IMG/VR virus record: IMGVR_UViG_3300023180_000362
Span: 1 to 25,467 of that record
DNA from: a virus
Length of the DNA: 25,467 nucleotides
Strand: one strand, 5' to 3'
Below the pieces are notes generated by a model. It was not told the DNA's origin. It saw only the letters and a list, made by a program, of their open reading frames with translations, and searched no databases. Below, one piece after another: positions 7,363 to 15,346 of this stretch. How positions within the stretch are numbered: position 1 is the stretch's first letter; every line of letters begins with the position of its first letter. The translations under genes and the position numbers were made by a program.

Positions 7363-8580
7363 TTATTTGTGAGAATATCTTCGAATATATTCTTTAATCA
7401 TCTCAACAGGAAGATTTAATTTAAACATTTCCTTCAGTAATTCTTTTAATTCTTCCATAGTAAGGCCTTCTAATTCGATTACTTTTTCTTTTTCATCTGA
7501 ATCGTCTTCACCCATATTCATTTTAGGACCTTCGTCTGCGATATCGTCTTCTAAAGATTCTGGTTGAATAGCTGAAAGGTCGGAGAATTTATCCATACAT
7601 TCTTCACAGTCTTCTTTTTTATGTGTTTCACATTGCTCTTTCTTAAGACCTTCAAGGAAACGGACATATTCATATATTTCTTTTCTGTCCATTTTATCCA
7701 TATCTTCTTTAGAGTATTTATATGCCTTTTCCATTTCAAATTTCTGAGGATAATCATTATCTCTATCTAAATCAGGAACCTTAACATCTTCAGGTGAAAC
7801 AACAGATTCTTCTTCCAAACTATCTAAATAGTCAGGATTAACATCTTTTTTCATTTCTTCCTCAAGATAGTGATAAGAAGCTTGCATATATTCTTTACAT
7901 GTGTTAATTTTTGATTGGACCCATTCAGGTAAATCAACATCATCTGGCTTTCCTTCAAGTAAAGAAACCATTTTTTCTGCATAATCACAAATTAATTTAC
8001 TTTGTCTGAGAGACATAGGTTTGTCTTGGTATTCGTCAGATTTATTCATTTCTGTTTTATTCTCCATAGATTTTAATATGTTTTTAACCAACTGAACAGT
8101 TGCTTCCTGATTAGCTGGTTGATGTGTTAAGGATACGTTAAGAACTTTTGCACGAGTTATAATCTTAGGATTCTTTCTGTCTCTTTCCATTACCTGACCT
8201 TCAATACTGAATCCTAAACTTCTTCCACTCTTTGTTGAGCGCATAAGTTTAACATTTTCAACTAAATCTTTAACAATTTGTTTATCTCCATAGAGAATTC
8301 CACTAATCTTTGTTGCAGATTTACCGTTATGTTTTACCTTCTCAACACTCTGTGGAGCACCGAGAATATGTGCAGGTAAGTTTGAATGGTCATAATTGAA
8401 ACTTCCACTCTTTAAACAGTAAGACCAATCTATTCCATTTTGTAGAATAATTTCTCCTGCAGTATCAGTGTGTTCAGTTGTTGCTATACCACTAATTTTA
8501 TAAACTTTTCCTCCGTCCTCTGACTTAATAAGTTTGAGGTCGAGTGGCTGAAAAGTGCTAAATACGTCTAATTTACTCAT
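7363..8580 (-). CDS. Prohead serine protease with long C-terminal extension
   Basis: Residues 1-170 match the HK97/XkdF-type prohead protease: the His in FNYDHSN (His65), the Ser in GRSLGFSIEG (Ser125), and the closing VSLTHQPANQEA strand (149-160). It cleaves scaffold and itself inside the prohead. Residues 175-405 are an added, highly charged, helical region with a CETH-x5-CEEC cluster (about 318-329) and an acidic end. Such extensions often serve as built-in scaffold. The start ATG overlaps the stop of the 144-residue gene by 4 nt (ATGA), so translation is coupled. The Cys/His cluster suggests possible metal binding. The catalytic pair is seen; the third catalytic residue was not identified. 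Confidence 0.8.
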   Translation of the reverse strand: MSKLDVFSTFQPLDLKLIKSEDGGKVYKISGIATTEHTDTAGEIILQNGIDWSYCLKSGSFNYDHSNLPAHILGAPQSVEKVKHNGKSATKISGILYGDKQIVKDLVENVKLMRSTKSGRSLGFSIEGQVMERDRKNPKIITRAKVLNVSLTHQPANQEATVQLVKNILKSMENKTEMNKSDEYQDKPMSLRQSKLICDYAEKMVSLLEGKPDDVDLPEWVQSKINTCKEYMQASYHYLEEEMKKDVNPDYLDSLEEESVVSPEDVKVPDLDRDNDYPQKFEMEKAYKYSKEDMDKMDRKEIYEYVRFLEGLKKEQCETHKKEDCEECMDKFSDLSAIQPESLEDDIADEGPKMNMGEDDSDEKEKVIELEGLTMEELKELLKEMFKLNLPVEMIKEYIRRYSHK

Positions 8581-9011
8581 TTTTCTTCCTCATAAGGTGT
8601 ATCTAATGCAGTATTTAAATCAATACCACTATTCAATAAATGCTTCAGTTTATCTAAAGCATACGACCCAACTATATGCCAGTCCGGACGTTTAGGATTG
8701 TATCTCTCCTGAATCTTAAAAGCTTTACTGAGTTGTGAGTGTGTAATATGTTGTCTATCTAAACTCTTTGCAATTCTTAAAGAAGAATTAGTTCCTTTTG
8801 ATAGTTTTTTATATTTTATCACTGACTCTCTACTCTGTCTAATAATCGCATCACCTAAGGCCTCTATTTTAACTTCTGTTAAAACTTCTTCCTCAACAGG
8901 TGTATTTATATTCGTCTCCTCTTCTTGTTTAACAGAGATAACATCAGAATTCTTTTTTAAATTCATCTTAGCTTCTTCACGAGCTTTTGTTAGTATCTCC
9001 ATAAAACTCAT
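8577..9011 (-). CDS. Hypothetical head-module protein, 144 residues
   Basis: I do not recognise this protein. Residues 1-55 are charged and low in complexity, rich in Glu and Lys. Residues 60-135 look folded and basic (RESVIKYKKLSKG, SLDRQHITHSQLSKAFKIQERYNP, then WHIVGSYALDKLKHLL). Both ends overlap neighbours by 4 nt: its start with the stop of a 36-residue ORF and its stop with the protease start. This four-gene coupling (portal, 36 aa, 144 aa, protease) points to a role in head assembly, perhaps as a core or portal-associated protein. A TATAAATA sequence lies inside at 8903-8910. Confidence 0.65.
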   Translation of the reverse strand: MSFMEILTKAREEAKMNLKKNSDVISVKQEEETNINTPVEEEVLTEVKIEALGDAIIRQSRESVIKYKKLSKGTNSSLRIAKSLDRQHITHSQLSKAFKIQERYNPKRPDWHIVGSYALDKLKHLLNSGIDLNTALDTPYEEEK

Positions 9012-9118
9012 AGACGATTTCCCTTTGTATGTGTGTATAAATCTAAAATTTTATTGGACTGAAGGTATTCAAACCATTTATCTATTTGTTTTTGTAATTC
9101 TAATTGTTCTTTAGTCAT
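9008..9118 (-). CDS. Small ORF of 36 residues in the head operon
   Basis: This ORF starts at an ATG with the strong SD AGGAGAGACAGTTT and ends in a TGA that overlaps the ATG of the 144-residue gene by 4 nt. The product (MTKEQLELQKQIDKWFEYLQ, then a short polar tail) is an amphipathic helix with no recognised domain. The SD and ATGA coupling are strong signs that it is translated. It may be a small structural peptide, or mainly a device to load ribosomes on the next gene. Its SD lies at the edge of repeat copy A. Confidence 0.6.
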   Translation of the reverse strand: MTKEQLELQKQIDKWFEYLQSNKILDLYTHTKGNRL

Positions 9119-9128
9119 AAACTGTCTC

Positions 9129-9152
9129 TCCTACTTGTTATGCTACATGGTA
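9129..9152. repeat. Dispersed 24-bp repeat, copy A
   Basis: This copy is identical over 24 bp to copy B and shares a 16-nt core (GTAGCATAACAAGTAG on the minus strand) with copy C at 23716-23738. It lies just upstream of the 36-residue ORF, and its end contributes to that ORF's SD. Confidence 0.8.
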
Positions 9153-9203
9153 TATATTATTATATATGTCTTAAGACTTTATTTTATCCAAAAAATTTAA
9201 GAT

Positions 9204-9227
9204 TCCTACTTGTTATGCTACATGGTA
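9204..9227. repeat. Dispersed 24-bp repeat, copy B
   Basis: This is an exact copy of the repeat at 9129-9152, 75 bp away, just after the portal stop codon. The 51 nt between the copies hold a perfect GTCTTAAGAC palindrome and the TA-rich sequence CATATATAATAAT, which recurs near 15275. Confidence 0.8.
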
Positions 9228-9240
9228 ATAATAATAGTTG

Positions 9241-11622
9241 TTAATCTTCTTGTTCTGAAAGAATCTTTTCTGCCCATCTTCTTCCACTATCACCACCCCA
9301 CAATAACCATGAAACATATCCATTATCTTCATGCCATTCTTTACCTTCACCTATTTTCCTATTCTTTTCATGTCTATCAAAGAAAGCTTTCATTCTTTTA
9401 ATTGTTTCTAAAGAAATGTTATCTCTATTAGCAAGTTGTCTTGCTCTAACTCTTCCAACCTGTGTCCCAGCGTCAGAATTATGTTCTTCAATAGCTTTTA
9501 TACCTCTTTGTGCTTCTTCTGCGACTGATTTAGGTGGTATATATGAAGATTTTTCTAATGCAGACTTCTGAGATTCTTTATGTTCTTCCCATAAATCTTT
9601 ATCAGCAGTTGATTGTGTTTTACCACCAGTTAAGAATGAATAGACACGAGCTTTTGCCCATTGTTGTGCTGATGCTCCTGGTCTATGACTTCCTGCCCAA
9701 GCTGCTAATCCTCTATCATATACTTCTTCAATAATTTTCTTTTTAACTCCTGAAACTTTAGAAGCAGCACGAATAAATTCATCTTTACCCGGCTTCTTCA
9801 TTTCTTCTCTAACCTTTTCAGCTAAATCAGTTTTAGAGTATTTAGAAGGTTTTGTTTTAACTTTATCATCTCCTGGCAAAGGTTTGTAATTAGGTTTGTC
9901 AGAATCTTTTCTTCTGTCCATTTCCTTTTCACGTTCTTTTTTCTCTTTGTCAGTTAATTTAGTTCTTTCTTTTTTTTTTGATAAATCTTCGTAATCGAAA
10001 TAATCTATATCATCAAAGACATTTTTTTCAACGTCTAATTCATCAGAATCAGCACTTTCTTTAACGTCTTTTCCTTCTAACTCTTTTTCTTTTTCGTGTT
10101 CTTCATCAATAGCATCTTCTAATTCTTCTTTATTATCATCATCACCATAATGTTCAGCAACTAACGCACCTTCACTTCTTAAAACAGCAGCTTTAAGTGC
10201 TCCGTAATGTGCTGCGATAATGTCTCCATCATCTAATTCTGGTAAATCATGAGAAACACGAATCTCATTAATTGTTTGATATTTCATCTTGTGTTCTTCA
10301 AGACGAATTTTATCATTTATGCTAATACTATCTAAACCCTGAAAAATTAATTCATATCTATCATCTATTTGATTTATTATGTATCTGTTTATCCATACCT
10401 GTAATGACCGAATAAGAGGACGTAATCCTTTTTCTTTACCCATTAAAACACGTGCAGAAGGGTCTGTTCCGAATAGAGAAGAAGATTGTGCTTCTGTCCC
10501 AAAAACAAATCCTATTTCAGCTGGGTCAATCTGATAAATTGAACATGTTACTTTAATTAAGTAATTAATCCAGTCGTTATACTCCATCTCTCTATTAGAA
10601 GAGCCGAGATTTACTGAAGAAATATCCTCTTTCTCATCAGGGTCTAATTGAATAAGAGGAGTTCTTTTAGCATTTGCGACACCGTTTAACATCTGATAGA
10701 ATTCACGTCTAAATGCACGGAATAACTTAGGATTCATTTTACTTTTAACTGCGATAATACCGTTAGCGTTTATACCGTTAGTAAAATTACTTGCGTTATA
10801 TGTTTCTGCATTAAAAAGGTTATTTAAAACAGTATATAGCTCCATTAACTCAGGATTACCATAACCTTGATTCGCCATAGTTGTTCTTGGTCTTCTAATA
10901 CCGAAACATAATTCATCTTGTTTGAATTCTGCAACTACTTTATTATTAATTACCTGAATGTATTTAACACCATCAACTTTTTTTCTTCCACTCTCAATCT
11001 CTTCTTTTGTATGAGGAGCTCGTTTAATTGAAGAAGCGTCAATTGGAAGAAAACCAGTAATTTCTCCTTTTCTGTTTTTAACAATTTCGAAGCAACACTG
11101 GTCAAATACTAAACTATCTCTAACTATTTGTCTTAGAAAACTTTCAAATGTAAGTTCGTAATCTGTTATATGTGTCCCACAATTTTCTAAGAATCTCTGA
11201 ATACTTGCTATGTTTTTCTCATCATCTTCAGTAATTTCAGCTTTTCTATCTTTTAAAACTATTTTATAACCTAAATCTTCATCGTCAGTTGGTATTGCAA
11301 ACTCTGCGACCTGATTTATACGTGCTCCAATGATAGCTGAAATGATTTGATGATTTGCTAACTGTTGTAATACGGTATGATTTAATTTTTGATTCGAAGA
11401 GTTTTCAAAATAATATTTTTTATCACTTCTATCATAAGACTGCATCATATATGCATTACTGTGGTCCATTGGGTCGATTGTATGACTCTGTGCTTCTTTA
11501 GAAAGAAGTTCTAAAACATTGTCATCTTCTTTTGGTTGTTCAACGCTCTTAATGAGTGAAGTTGAATCATTATCAACTTTACCTAAACCAAAAATACGCT
11601 GAAATAAATTTCTTTCTGCCAT
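9241..11622 (-). CDS. Portal protein with two additional C-terminal domains
   Basis: Residues 1-470 of this 793-residue protein are portal-like: an N-terminal wing region, a central segment (QVINNKVVAEFKQDELCFGIRRPRTT) and the long helical stem (about 330-400, with IYQIDPAEIGFVFGTEAQSS). It forms the dodecameric ring through which DNA enters. An acidic linker (about 480-550) and a Lys-rich linker follow. Two further modules come next: one with VYDRGLAAWAGSHRPGASAQ and ARVYSFLTGG (about 620-675), and one with VGRVRARQLAN, IKRMKAFFDRHEKN and WLLWGGDSGRRWA (about 710-790). I recognise both as modules that recur in other phage structural proteins, but their role is unknown. Portals are usually 450-600 residues. 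The SD GGAGATTAATCG supports the start. Confidence 0.78.
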   Translation of the reverse strand: MAERNLFQRIFGLGKVDNDSTSLIKSVEQPKEDDNVLELLSKEAQSHTIDPMDHSNAYMMQSYDRSDKKYYFENSSNQKLNHTVLQQLANHQIISAIIGARINQVAEFAIPTDDEDLGYKIVLKDRKAEITEDDEKNIASIQRFLENCGTHITDYELTFESFLRQIVRDSLVFDQCCFEIVKNRKGEITGFLPIDASSIKRAPHTKEEIESGRKKVDGVKYIQVINNKVVAEFKQDELCFGIRRPRTTMANQGYGNPELMELYTVLNNLFNAETYNASNFTNGINANGIIAVKSKMNPKLFRAFRREFYQMLNGVANAKRTPLIQLDPDEKEDISSVNLGSSNREMEYNDWINYLIKVTCSIYQIDPAEIGFVFGTEAQSSSLFGTDPSARVLMGKEKGLRPLIRSLQVWINRYIINQIDDRYELIFQGLDSISINDKIRLEEHKMKYQTINEIRVSHDLPELDDGDIIAAHYGALKAAVLRSEGALVAEHYGDDDNKEELEDAIDEEHEKEKELEGKDVKESADSDELDVEKNVFDDIDYFDYEDLSKKKERTKLTDKEKKEREKEMDRRKDSDKPNYKPLPGDDKVKTKPSKYSKTDLAEKVREEMKKPGKDEFIRAASKVSGVKKKIIEEVYDRGLAAWAGSHRPGASAQQWAKARVYSFLTGGKTQSTADKDLWEEHKESQKSALEKSSYIPPKSVAEEAQRGIKAIEEHNSDAGTQVGRVRARQLANRDNISLETIKRMKAFFDRHEKNRKIGEGKEWHEDNGYVSWLLWGGDSGRRWAEKILSEQED

Positions 11623-11650
11623 CGATTAATCTCCACTTCTGTTATAGATG

Positions 11651-11803
11651 CTATTTTATGTCTTTTTTATATTTTTTGTCAATTTCTTTAATAGATTTGA
11701 AATATTTCTCTATAACCGTAATACATGTATCACAGTGTTTTTGACATTCTTTTACGTCTTCTTTGATAGATTTAAATAAATCTTGTCTTTCTTTTTCAGT
11801 CAT
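11651..11803 (-). CDS. Small charged ORF of 50 residues with a Cys cluster
   Basis: The ATG at 11803 is preceded by AAGGAGATTTCAA, a strong SD, and the stop is 28 nt before the portal start. The product is Lys/Glu-rich and helical with cysteines as CQKHCDTC (residues 20-27), a possible metal site. I recognise no family. It lies between the membrane coiled-coil gene and the portal. SD quality and position support a real gene. Confidence 0.55.
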   Translation of the reverse strand: MTEKERQDLFKSIKEDVKECQKHCDTCITVIEKYFKSIKEIDKKYKKDIK

Positions 11804-11857
11804 TTGAAATCTCCTTTTTAATTAAATATATCGAAAAGACGTAAATTTCTAAATTTT

Positions 11858-12115
11858 TTATCCGTTTTGCATTAGATGTGTAATGTTTGTATCAACGCGA
11901 GCTAATGTAATTTTCATTGTGCTCATATCTTCACGTAAGTCAGTTAATTCTGTTTTTAATTCTCTGATATCTTGACGTTGTTCCCTAAGTTGTAATACTT
12001 CAGTCTCGAGCTTCTGAATCTGTTTAGCTGTTTCTTTACTATCTTTATGCCACTGATAAACAAAAGTGAGGAGAGCAATAATCGTTCCTACACTGACTGC
12101 TATTTGACTGTCCAT
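11858..12115 (-). CDS. Membrane-anchored coiled-coil protein, 85 residues
   Basis: The product starts MDSQIAVSVGTIIALLTFVY, a single N-terminal membrane segment (about 4-21), followed by a basic flank and a heptad-patterned coiled coil (about 28-75: KQIQKLETEVLQLREQ, IRELKTELTDLRED, MKITLARVDTNIT). This shape is seen in small lysis-related proteins (holin partners, XhlA-like hemolysins, spanins). It could equally be an adsorption or superinfection-exclusion factor. I chose the ATG at 12115, preceded by AAAAGG. An upstream GTG at 12187 would add 24 residues and run through the GC-rich hairpin element without an SD, so I rejected it. Confidence 0.6.
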   Translation of the reverse strand: MDSQIAVSVGTIIALLTFVYQWHKDSKETAKQIQKLETEVLQLREQRQDIRELKTELTDLREDMSTMKITLARVDTNITHLMQNG

Positions 12116-12147
12116 ATTGATTGCCTTTTCAGATAAGTCTATACTAA

Positions 12148-12210
12148 TTAACAGGCTCCACCTCCTGTATTCCACCGAAGTGGCCACCCCATACGACAGG
12201 GGTATCTCAT
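12148..12210 (-). CDS. 20-codon ORF within a GC-rich element (possible micropeptide)
   Basis: The ATG at 12210 opens a frame for MRYPCRMGWPLRWNTGGGAC, ending in TAA 32 nt before the coiled-coil gene. The SD is modest (AGAAGTTAA). The peptide is rich in Trp, Cys, Gly and Arg, which is odd in an AT-rich genome, and the DNA is clearly GC-richer than its surroundings. The composition may reflect selection on a peptide, on RNA structure, or both. I cannot tell which from one sequence. Confidence 0.35.
   Translation of the reverse strand: MRYPCRMGWPLRWNTGGGAC
12148..12210 (-). ncRNA. GC-rich element with three consecutive hairpins
   Basis: On the minus strand three short stems follow each other: ACCCC-N8-GGGGT, CCAC-TTCG-GTGG (a UUCG tetraloop) and ACAGG-N8-CCTGT, whose loop holds AGGTGGAG. 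The element sits in the leader of the coiled-coil gene. It may be a structured leader or a small RNA. The prediction is by eye and overlaps the 20-codon ORF. Confidence 0.4.
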
Positions 12211-12225
12211 TTAACTTCTGTAAAA

Positions 12226-12275
12226 CTTTCTAAAAAGACACATTAAAACATAAAGGTCAAAACAGAAAGTTCATT
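12226..12275 (-). terminator. Possible stem-loop after the 946-residue fibre gene
   Basis: On the minus strand AACTTTCT and AGAAAGTT form a perfect 8-bp inverted repeat with a loop of about 34 nt, just downstream of the fibre stop codon. A T-run lies inside the loop end, not after the stem, and the loop is long. It may only slow or stabilise the 3' end. Confidence 0.3.
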
Positions 12276-12292
12276 CTGCATCAACCTCGTTA

Positions 12293-15133
12293 TTAGAAGG
12301 TGCTTAGTGCAACTCTCTTCCAAGTATCTGTTGCAACACAGATATAAATGTATGAGCTATCATAACGAATATCACCAGCAGTTCCTGTATCTGAAGAAGA
12401 AGTCGGAGCAGTTCCTTCGAGCTTAATTTCACCAGCAACTTCACCGACACAGTCGATAGAAGCCACCTCAAGTGCGCCAACTTCCATAGCTGCTGGAGTG
12501 TATGACCCAACAGTAGTTGTAGGCTCACCAGTAGAGGTGAATGCGATGAATTTGTCTGTGCTCTCATCGAATGCCACACCAGCGAATCCATTACTTCCAC
12601 CGATACCATCACCACGTTGTCCATAGAATCCGATATCTTCAAGGTCAGTGTTATTTACACCTAATTCGATAAGGTTATCACTGAAGGTAACGTTAGCACC
12701 TGTTGCAGTAAGACCACTTGCAGAGATATTACCCGTGATTGTCGCATTACCACCAACTGTAAGACCGCTACCAACATCAAGGTTAGTTGTGATATTCACA
12801 GAATCTGGAAGACCGAATGTGAATTTATTAATTGAAGGAGAGTAAGCAACATCAACCTCATTTGATGTTCCACCGAAATATACTGTGCTTCCAAGTGCAA
12901 GTGCTTCACTATTACCACTAACGTCTGCGAAAGTAATACCACTGTTAGCAAGCATTGAGTTATCTACTGAGCCAGATTGGATAGTCGCAGTTAAAGTCGC
13001 ATCTGCACTTCCGTCGATACTAACCGAACCACCTAAATCTCCACCAAGTGTAATTGTTCTTGAAGAAGCCCAAGCACTTGCTGTAGAAGCGTTTCCATTT
13101 ACTGCTGCTGTGATTGTTGAAGGAAGACCGATGGTGAATACACCACCTGCATTAGAAACCTCAACTTCATTCGATGTTCCTCCGATAGTTAAGCTTCCAC
13201 CAAGAGAAATGTTTGTAGGTGTGCCAACATTATCATCAACAGAAATAACACTGTTTGCCAACATCGCATTTGAAATAGCGCCGTTTGCGATACTTGAAGT
13301 TAAGCTAACTGCACCTGTTCCATCAAAGCTAACTGCTGAAGCAGTAACTGGACCACTACCAATGCTAAAGTTCTGTGAAGAAGCTAAAGCAGTTGCAGTT
13401 GCAGCATTTCCAGAAGTATCAACGTTAATTGTTGAAGGAAGACTGAAGGTAAGGTCATTACCAGCAGCACTGTATGCGATATCGATTTGGCTTGAAGTTC
13501 CATTAAAGTCAAGAGACTGACCTAAGTTAATGTCCTCTTGTGCCGTTCCATTAAGTGATAGTCCCCATCCGTCATTTGCTAACATCGCGTTAGAGATTGC
13601 TCCGTTTGCGATAGCTGAAGTTAGAACGACGTTTCCGGTGCCGTCGAATGAAGCAGCTGCTGCTGTAACAGGACCAGAAAGGATTGAGAATGTTCTTGAA
13701 GTTTCAAGTGCAGTAGCAGTCGCTGCATTACCACTTGTATCATTCTGAATTGTAGAAGGAAGACCGATAGTGAATGTTCCATTACTTTCAGCAACTTCAA
13801 CTTCGTTTGCTGTTCCTTGGATTGTTAAACTTCCACCGAGAGCGATAGCAGATGTATTACTTCCATCACCGAATGTAATAGAAGAATTAGCTAATTTACT
13901 ATTTGCAACACTTCCTGTAGTAATAGAAGCAGCGAGCGCGACGTTTCCTGTTCCGTCATACGAAACACCAGTAGCAGTTACCTCAGAGCCTGTAATTGAG
14001 AAAGTTCTTGCAGTCTCTTGTGCGGTAGCTGTTGCTGCGTTTCCACTTGTATCAACATTGATTGTTGATGGTAAGCTGAAGGTAAGGTCGTTGTTTGCTC
14101 CACTATAAGTAATAGCAACTTGACTTGCTGTTCCATTAAAGTCTAAACTATCACCAAGTGCGATAGCCTCACCACCGGTCCCATCAACTGTAAGAGTCCA
14201 ACCACTATTAACAAGCATTGAATTCTCAACTGAAGAAGATTGAATGGTCGCTGTTAGAGTAGCATCTGCGCTACCATCAATACTAACAGACCCGCCTAAA
14301 TCACCTCCGAGTGAAAGAGTTCTTGCAGACTGCCAAGCAGAAGCGGTCGAAGCATTACCAGTAAGAGCACCGGTAAATCCAGTAGCAGATACAGAAGTTA
14401 GACCACTGATTGTTGATGGTAATCCGATTGTAAATTCACCAGGAGAGTATGAAACTTCAACTTCGTTAGCTGTTCCTCCGATTTCGAGTGTGTTACCTAA
14501 ATTAATGATTGCAGGAGTTCCACCACTTTGACCAACGTAAAGTCCTGGATTCTGAATCATTGAGTTTTCAACAGCTTGAGACCCGATAGTAATAGCGATA
14601 TCTGCATCTGCACTACCGTCAAATGAAACGCTACCACTTGCATCACCAGAGATACTTAGTGTTCTTGATGTTTCAAGAGCAGAAGCAGTATCAGCATTAC
14701 CAGTTAATGCACCAGTAATATTACCGTCAAGGTCAGCAACGATTGTTGCTTTGTTTCCTGCTGAAAGTGTTGGAAGAGTTGTTGAAGGCTCTGTTTGTAA
14801 ATCTTTTACAAGATAGAATTTACCGTCGTCAGCATCTCTTGCTAAACCATGGTAATATGTTGTGGCTCCACTAACAGTTTGTCCATAGAAACCAACGTCA
14901 ATCGCATCACCAGTATTTCCTCTGGCAAGTTTGATAAGTGGGTCTTGTGCCTCAACTGTAGAGACCTGAAGAGAAGTTTGTGTGCCGGTAACTGTTAGAT
15001 TACCTTGAATTTCTACGTTGCCGGATGTTGTCATTGTCTCGGCTTGGACATCACCGACGTGGAGTGTGCTCCATTTAATCGAGCTTGTTCCTAAGTCGTG
15101 TCCTTTATTTGAATCTGGTCTTAATGCAGACAT
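12293..15133 (-). CDS. Repetitive tail fibre or baseplate structural protein, 946 residues
   Basis: The core holds six repeats of about 105 residues, each running GNAxTAxA, a strand with xSRTxSI, SFDGxGxV, NxMLAN, GGTxNEVEVxY and xFTIGLPSTI. The flanks are related to each other: DVGFYGQ...GLARDADDGKFYLV near residue 80 and DIGFYGQ...GVAFDESTDKFIAF near 830. The C-terminus ends GDIRYDSSYIYICVATDTWK, a motif frequent in phage fibre and virion proteins. The Gly/Ser/Thr/Ala-rich beta composition and repeats fit a long trimeric fibre that contacts the host. The SD AAAGGAAAAAATT and a TATAAATA promoter precede it. No fibre chaperone gene is seen nearby. Confidence 0.7.
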   Translation of the reverse strand: MSALRPDSNKGHDLGTSSIKWSTLHVGDVQAETMTTSGNVEIQGNLTVTGTQTSLQVSTVEAQDPLIKLARGNTGDAIDVGFYGQTVSGATTYYHGLARDADDGKFYLVKDLQTEPSTTLPTLSAGNKATIVADLDGNITGALTGNADTASALETSRTLSISGDASGSVSFDGSADADIAITIGSQAVENSMIQNPGLYVGQSGGTPAIINLGNTLEIGGTANEVEVSYSPGEFTIGLPSTISGLTSVSATGFTGALTGNASTASAWQSARTLSLGGDLGGSVSIDGSADATLTATIQSSSVENSMLVNSGWTLTVDGTGGEAIALGDSLDFNGTASQVAITYSGANNDLTFSLPSTINVDTSGNAATATAQETARTFSITGSEVTATGVSYDGTGNVALAASITTGSVANSKLANSSITFGDGSNTSAIALGGSLTIQGTANEVEVAESNGTFTIGLPSTIQNDTSGNAATATALETSRTFSILSGPVTAAAASFDGTGNVVLTSAIANGAISNAMLANDGWGLSLNGTAQEDINLGQSLDFNGTSSQIDIAYSAAGNDLTFSLPSTINVDTSGNAATATALASSQNFSIGSGPVTASAVSFDGTGAVSLTSSIANGAISNAMLANSVISVDDNVGTPTNISLGGSLTIGGTSNEVEVSNAGGVFTIGLPSTITAAVNGNASTASAWASSRTITLGGDLGGSVSIDGSADATLTATIQSGSVDNSMLANSGITFADVSGNSEALALGSTVYFGGTSNEVDVAYSPSINKFTFGLPDSVNITTNLDVGSGLTVGGNATITGNISASGLTATGANVTFSDNLIELGVNNTDLEDIGFYGQRGDGIGGSNGFAGVAFDESTDKFIAFTSTGEPTTTVGSYTPAAMEVGALEVASIDCVGEVAGEIKLEGTAPTSSSDTGTAGDIRYDSSYIYICVATDTWKRVALSTF

Positions 15134-15166
15134 AATTTTTTCCTTTCATAGTGCTATCTATGTGCG

Positions 15167-15174
15167 TATTTATA
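15167..15174 (-). promoter_or_regulatory. T4-late-type promoter before the 946-residue fibre gene
   Basis: CTGTATAAATACG lies 34 nt upstream of the fibre ATG and downstream of a terminator, so the fibre gene has its own late start. The core matches the element at 41-48 over CTGTATAAATAC. Confidence 0.55.
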
Positions 15175-15261
15175 CAGTTTTGATAAATCTCTTTAGATGC
15201 AATGCTTGTAATTCTATATATTAAGCAAAATATGTTTTTCGTTAAATTATTTTGAGGTCTT

Positions 15262-15298
15262 TTCTCAAACATACATTATTATATATGCAGTTTGAGAA
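15262..15298. repeat. Perfect 9-bp inverted repeat around a TA-rich loop
   Basis: TTCTCAAAC (15262-15270) and GTTTGAGAA (15290-15298) are exact inverted copies. The 19-nt loop contains CATATATAATAAT on the minus strand, the same 13-mer as between the repeats at 9156-9168. It could be a protein-binding operator or an RNA hairpin in the gap between the two fibre genes. Confidence 0.5.
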
Positions 15299-15310
15299 GT
15301 TTTTACAGAT

Positions 15311-15338
15311 AAAAAACGTGATAGGTGTATGACCTATC
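15311..15338 (-). terminator. Intrinsic terminator after the 1374-residue fibre gene
   Basis: On the minus strand GATAGGT-CATAC-ACCTATC forms a 7-bp perfect stem with a 5-nt loop, starting 9 nt after the stop codon and followed by ACGTTTTTT. This is a textbook rho-independent shape. Confidence 0.8.
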
Positions 15339-15346
15339 TATAACTC

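Noticed and set aside
12116-12187. GTG start giving 24 extra residues to the coiled-coil protein
   Set aside because: There is no SD before it, and the added part runs through the GC-rich hairpins in a different frame from the 20-codon ORF.
12255-12293. 12-codon ORF after the fibre gene
   Set aside because: It is too short, and it overlaps the inverted repeat. It is preceded only by a chance GAGG.
12885-13520. Plus-strand ORF of 211 residues (and similar ones at 13530, 13770, 14244)
   Set aside because: They are antisense shadows of the repetitive fibre gene. They have no SD and recur in phase with the repeats.
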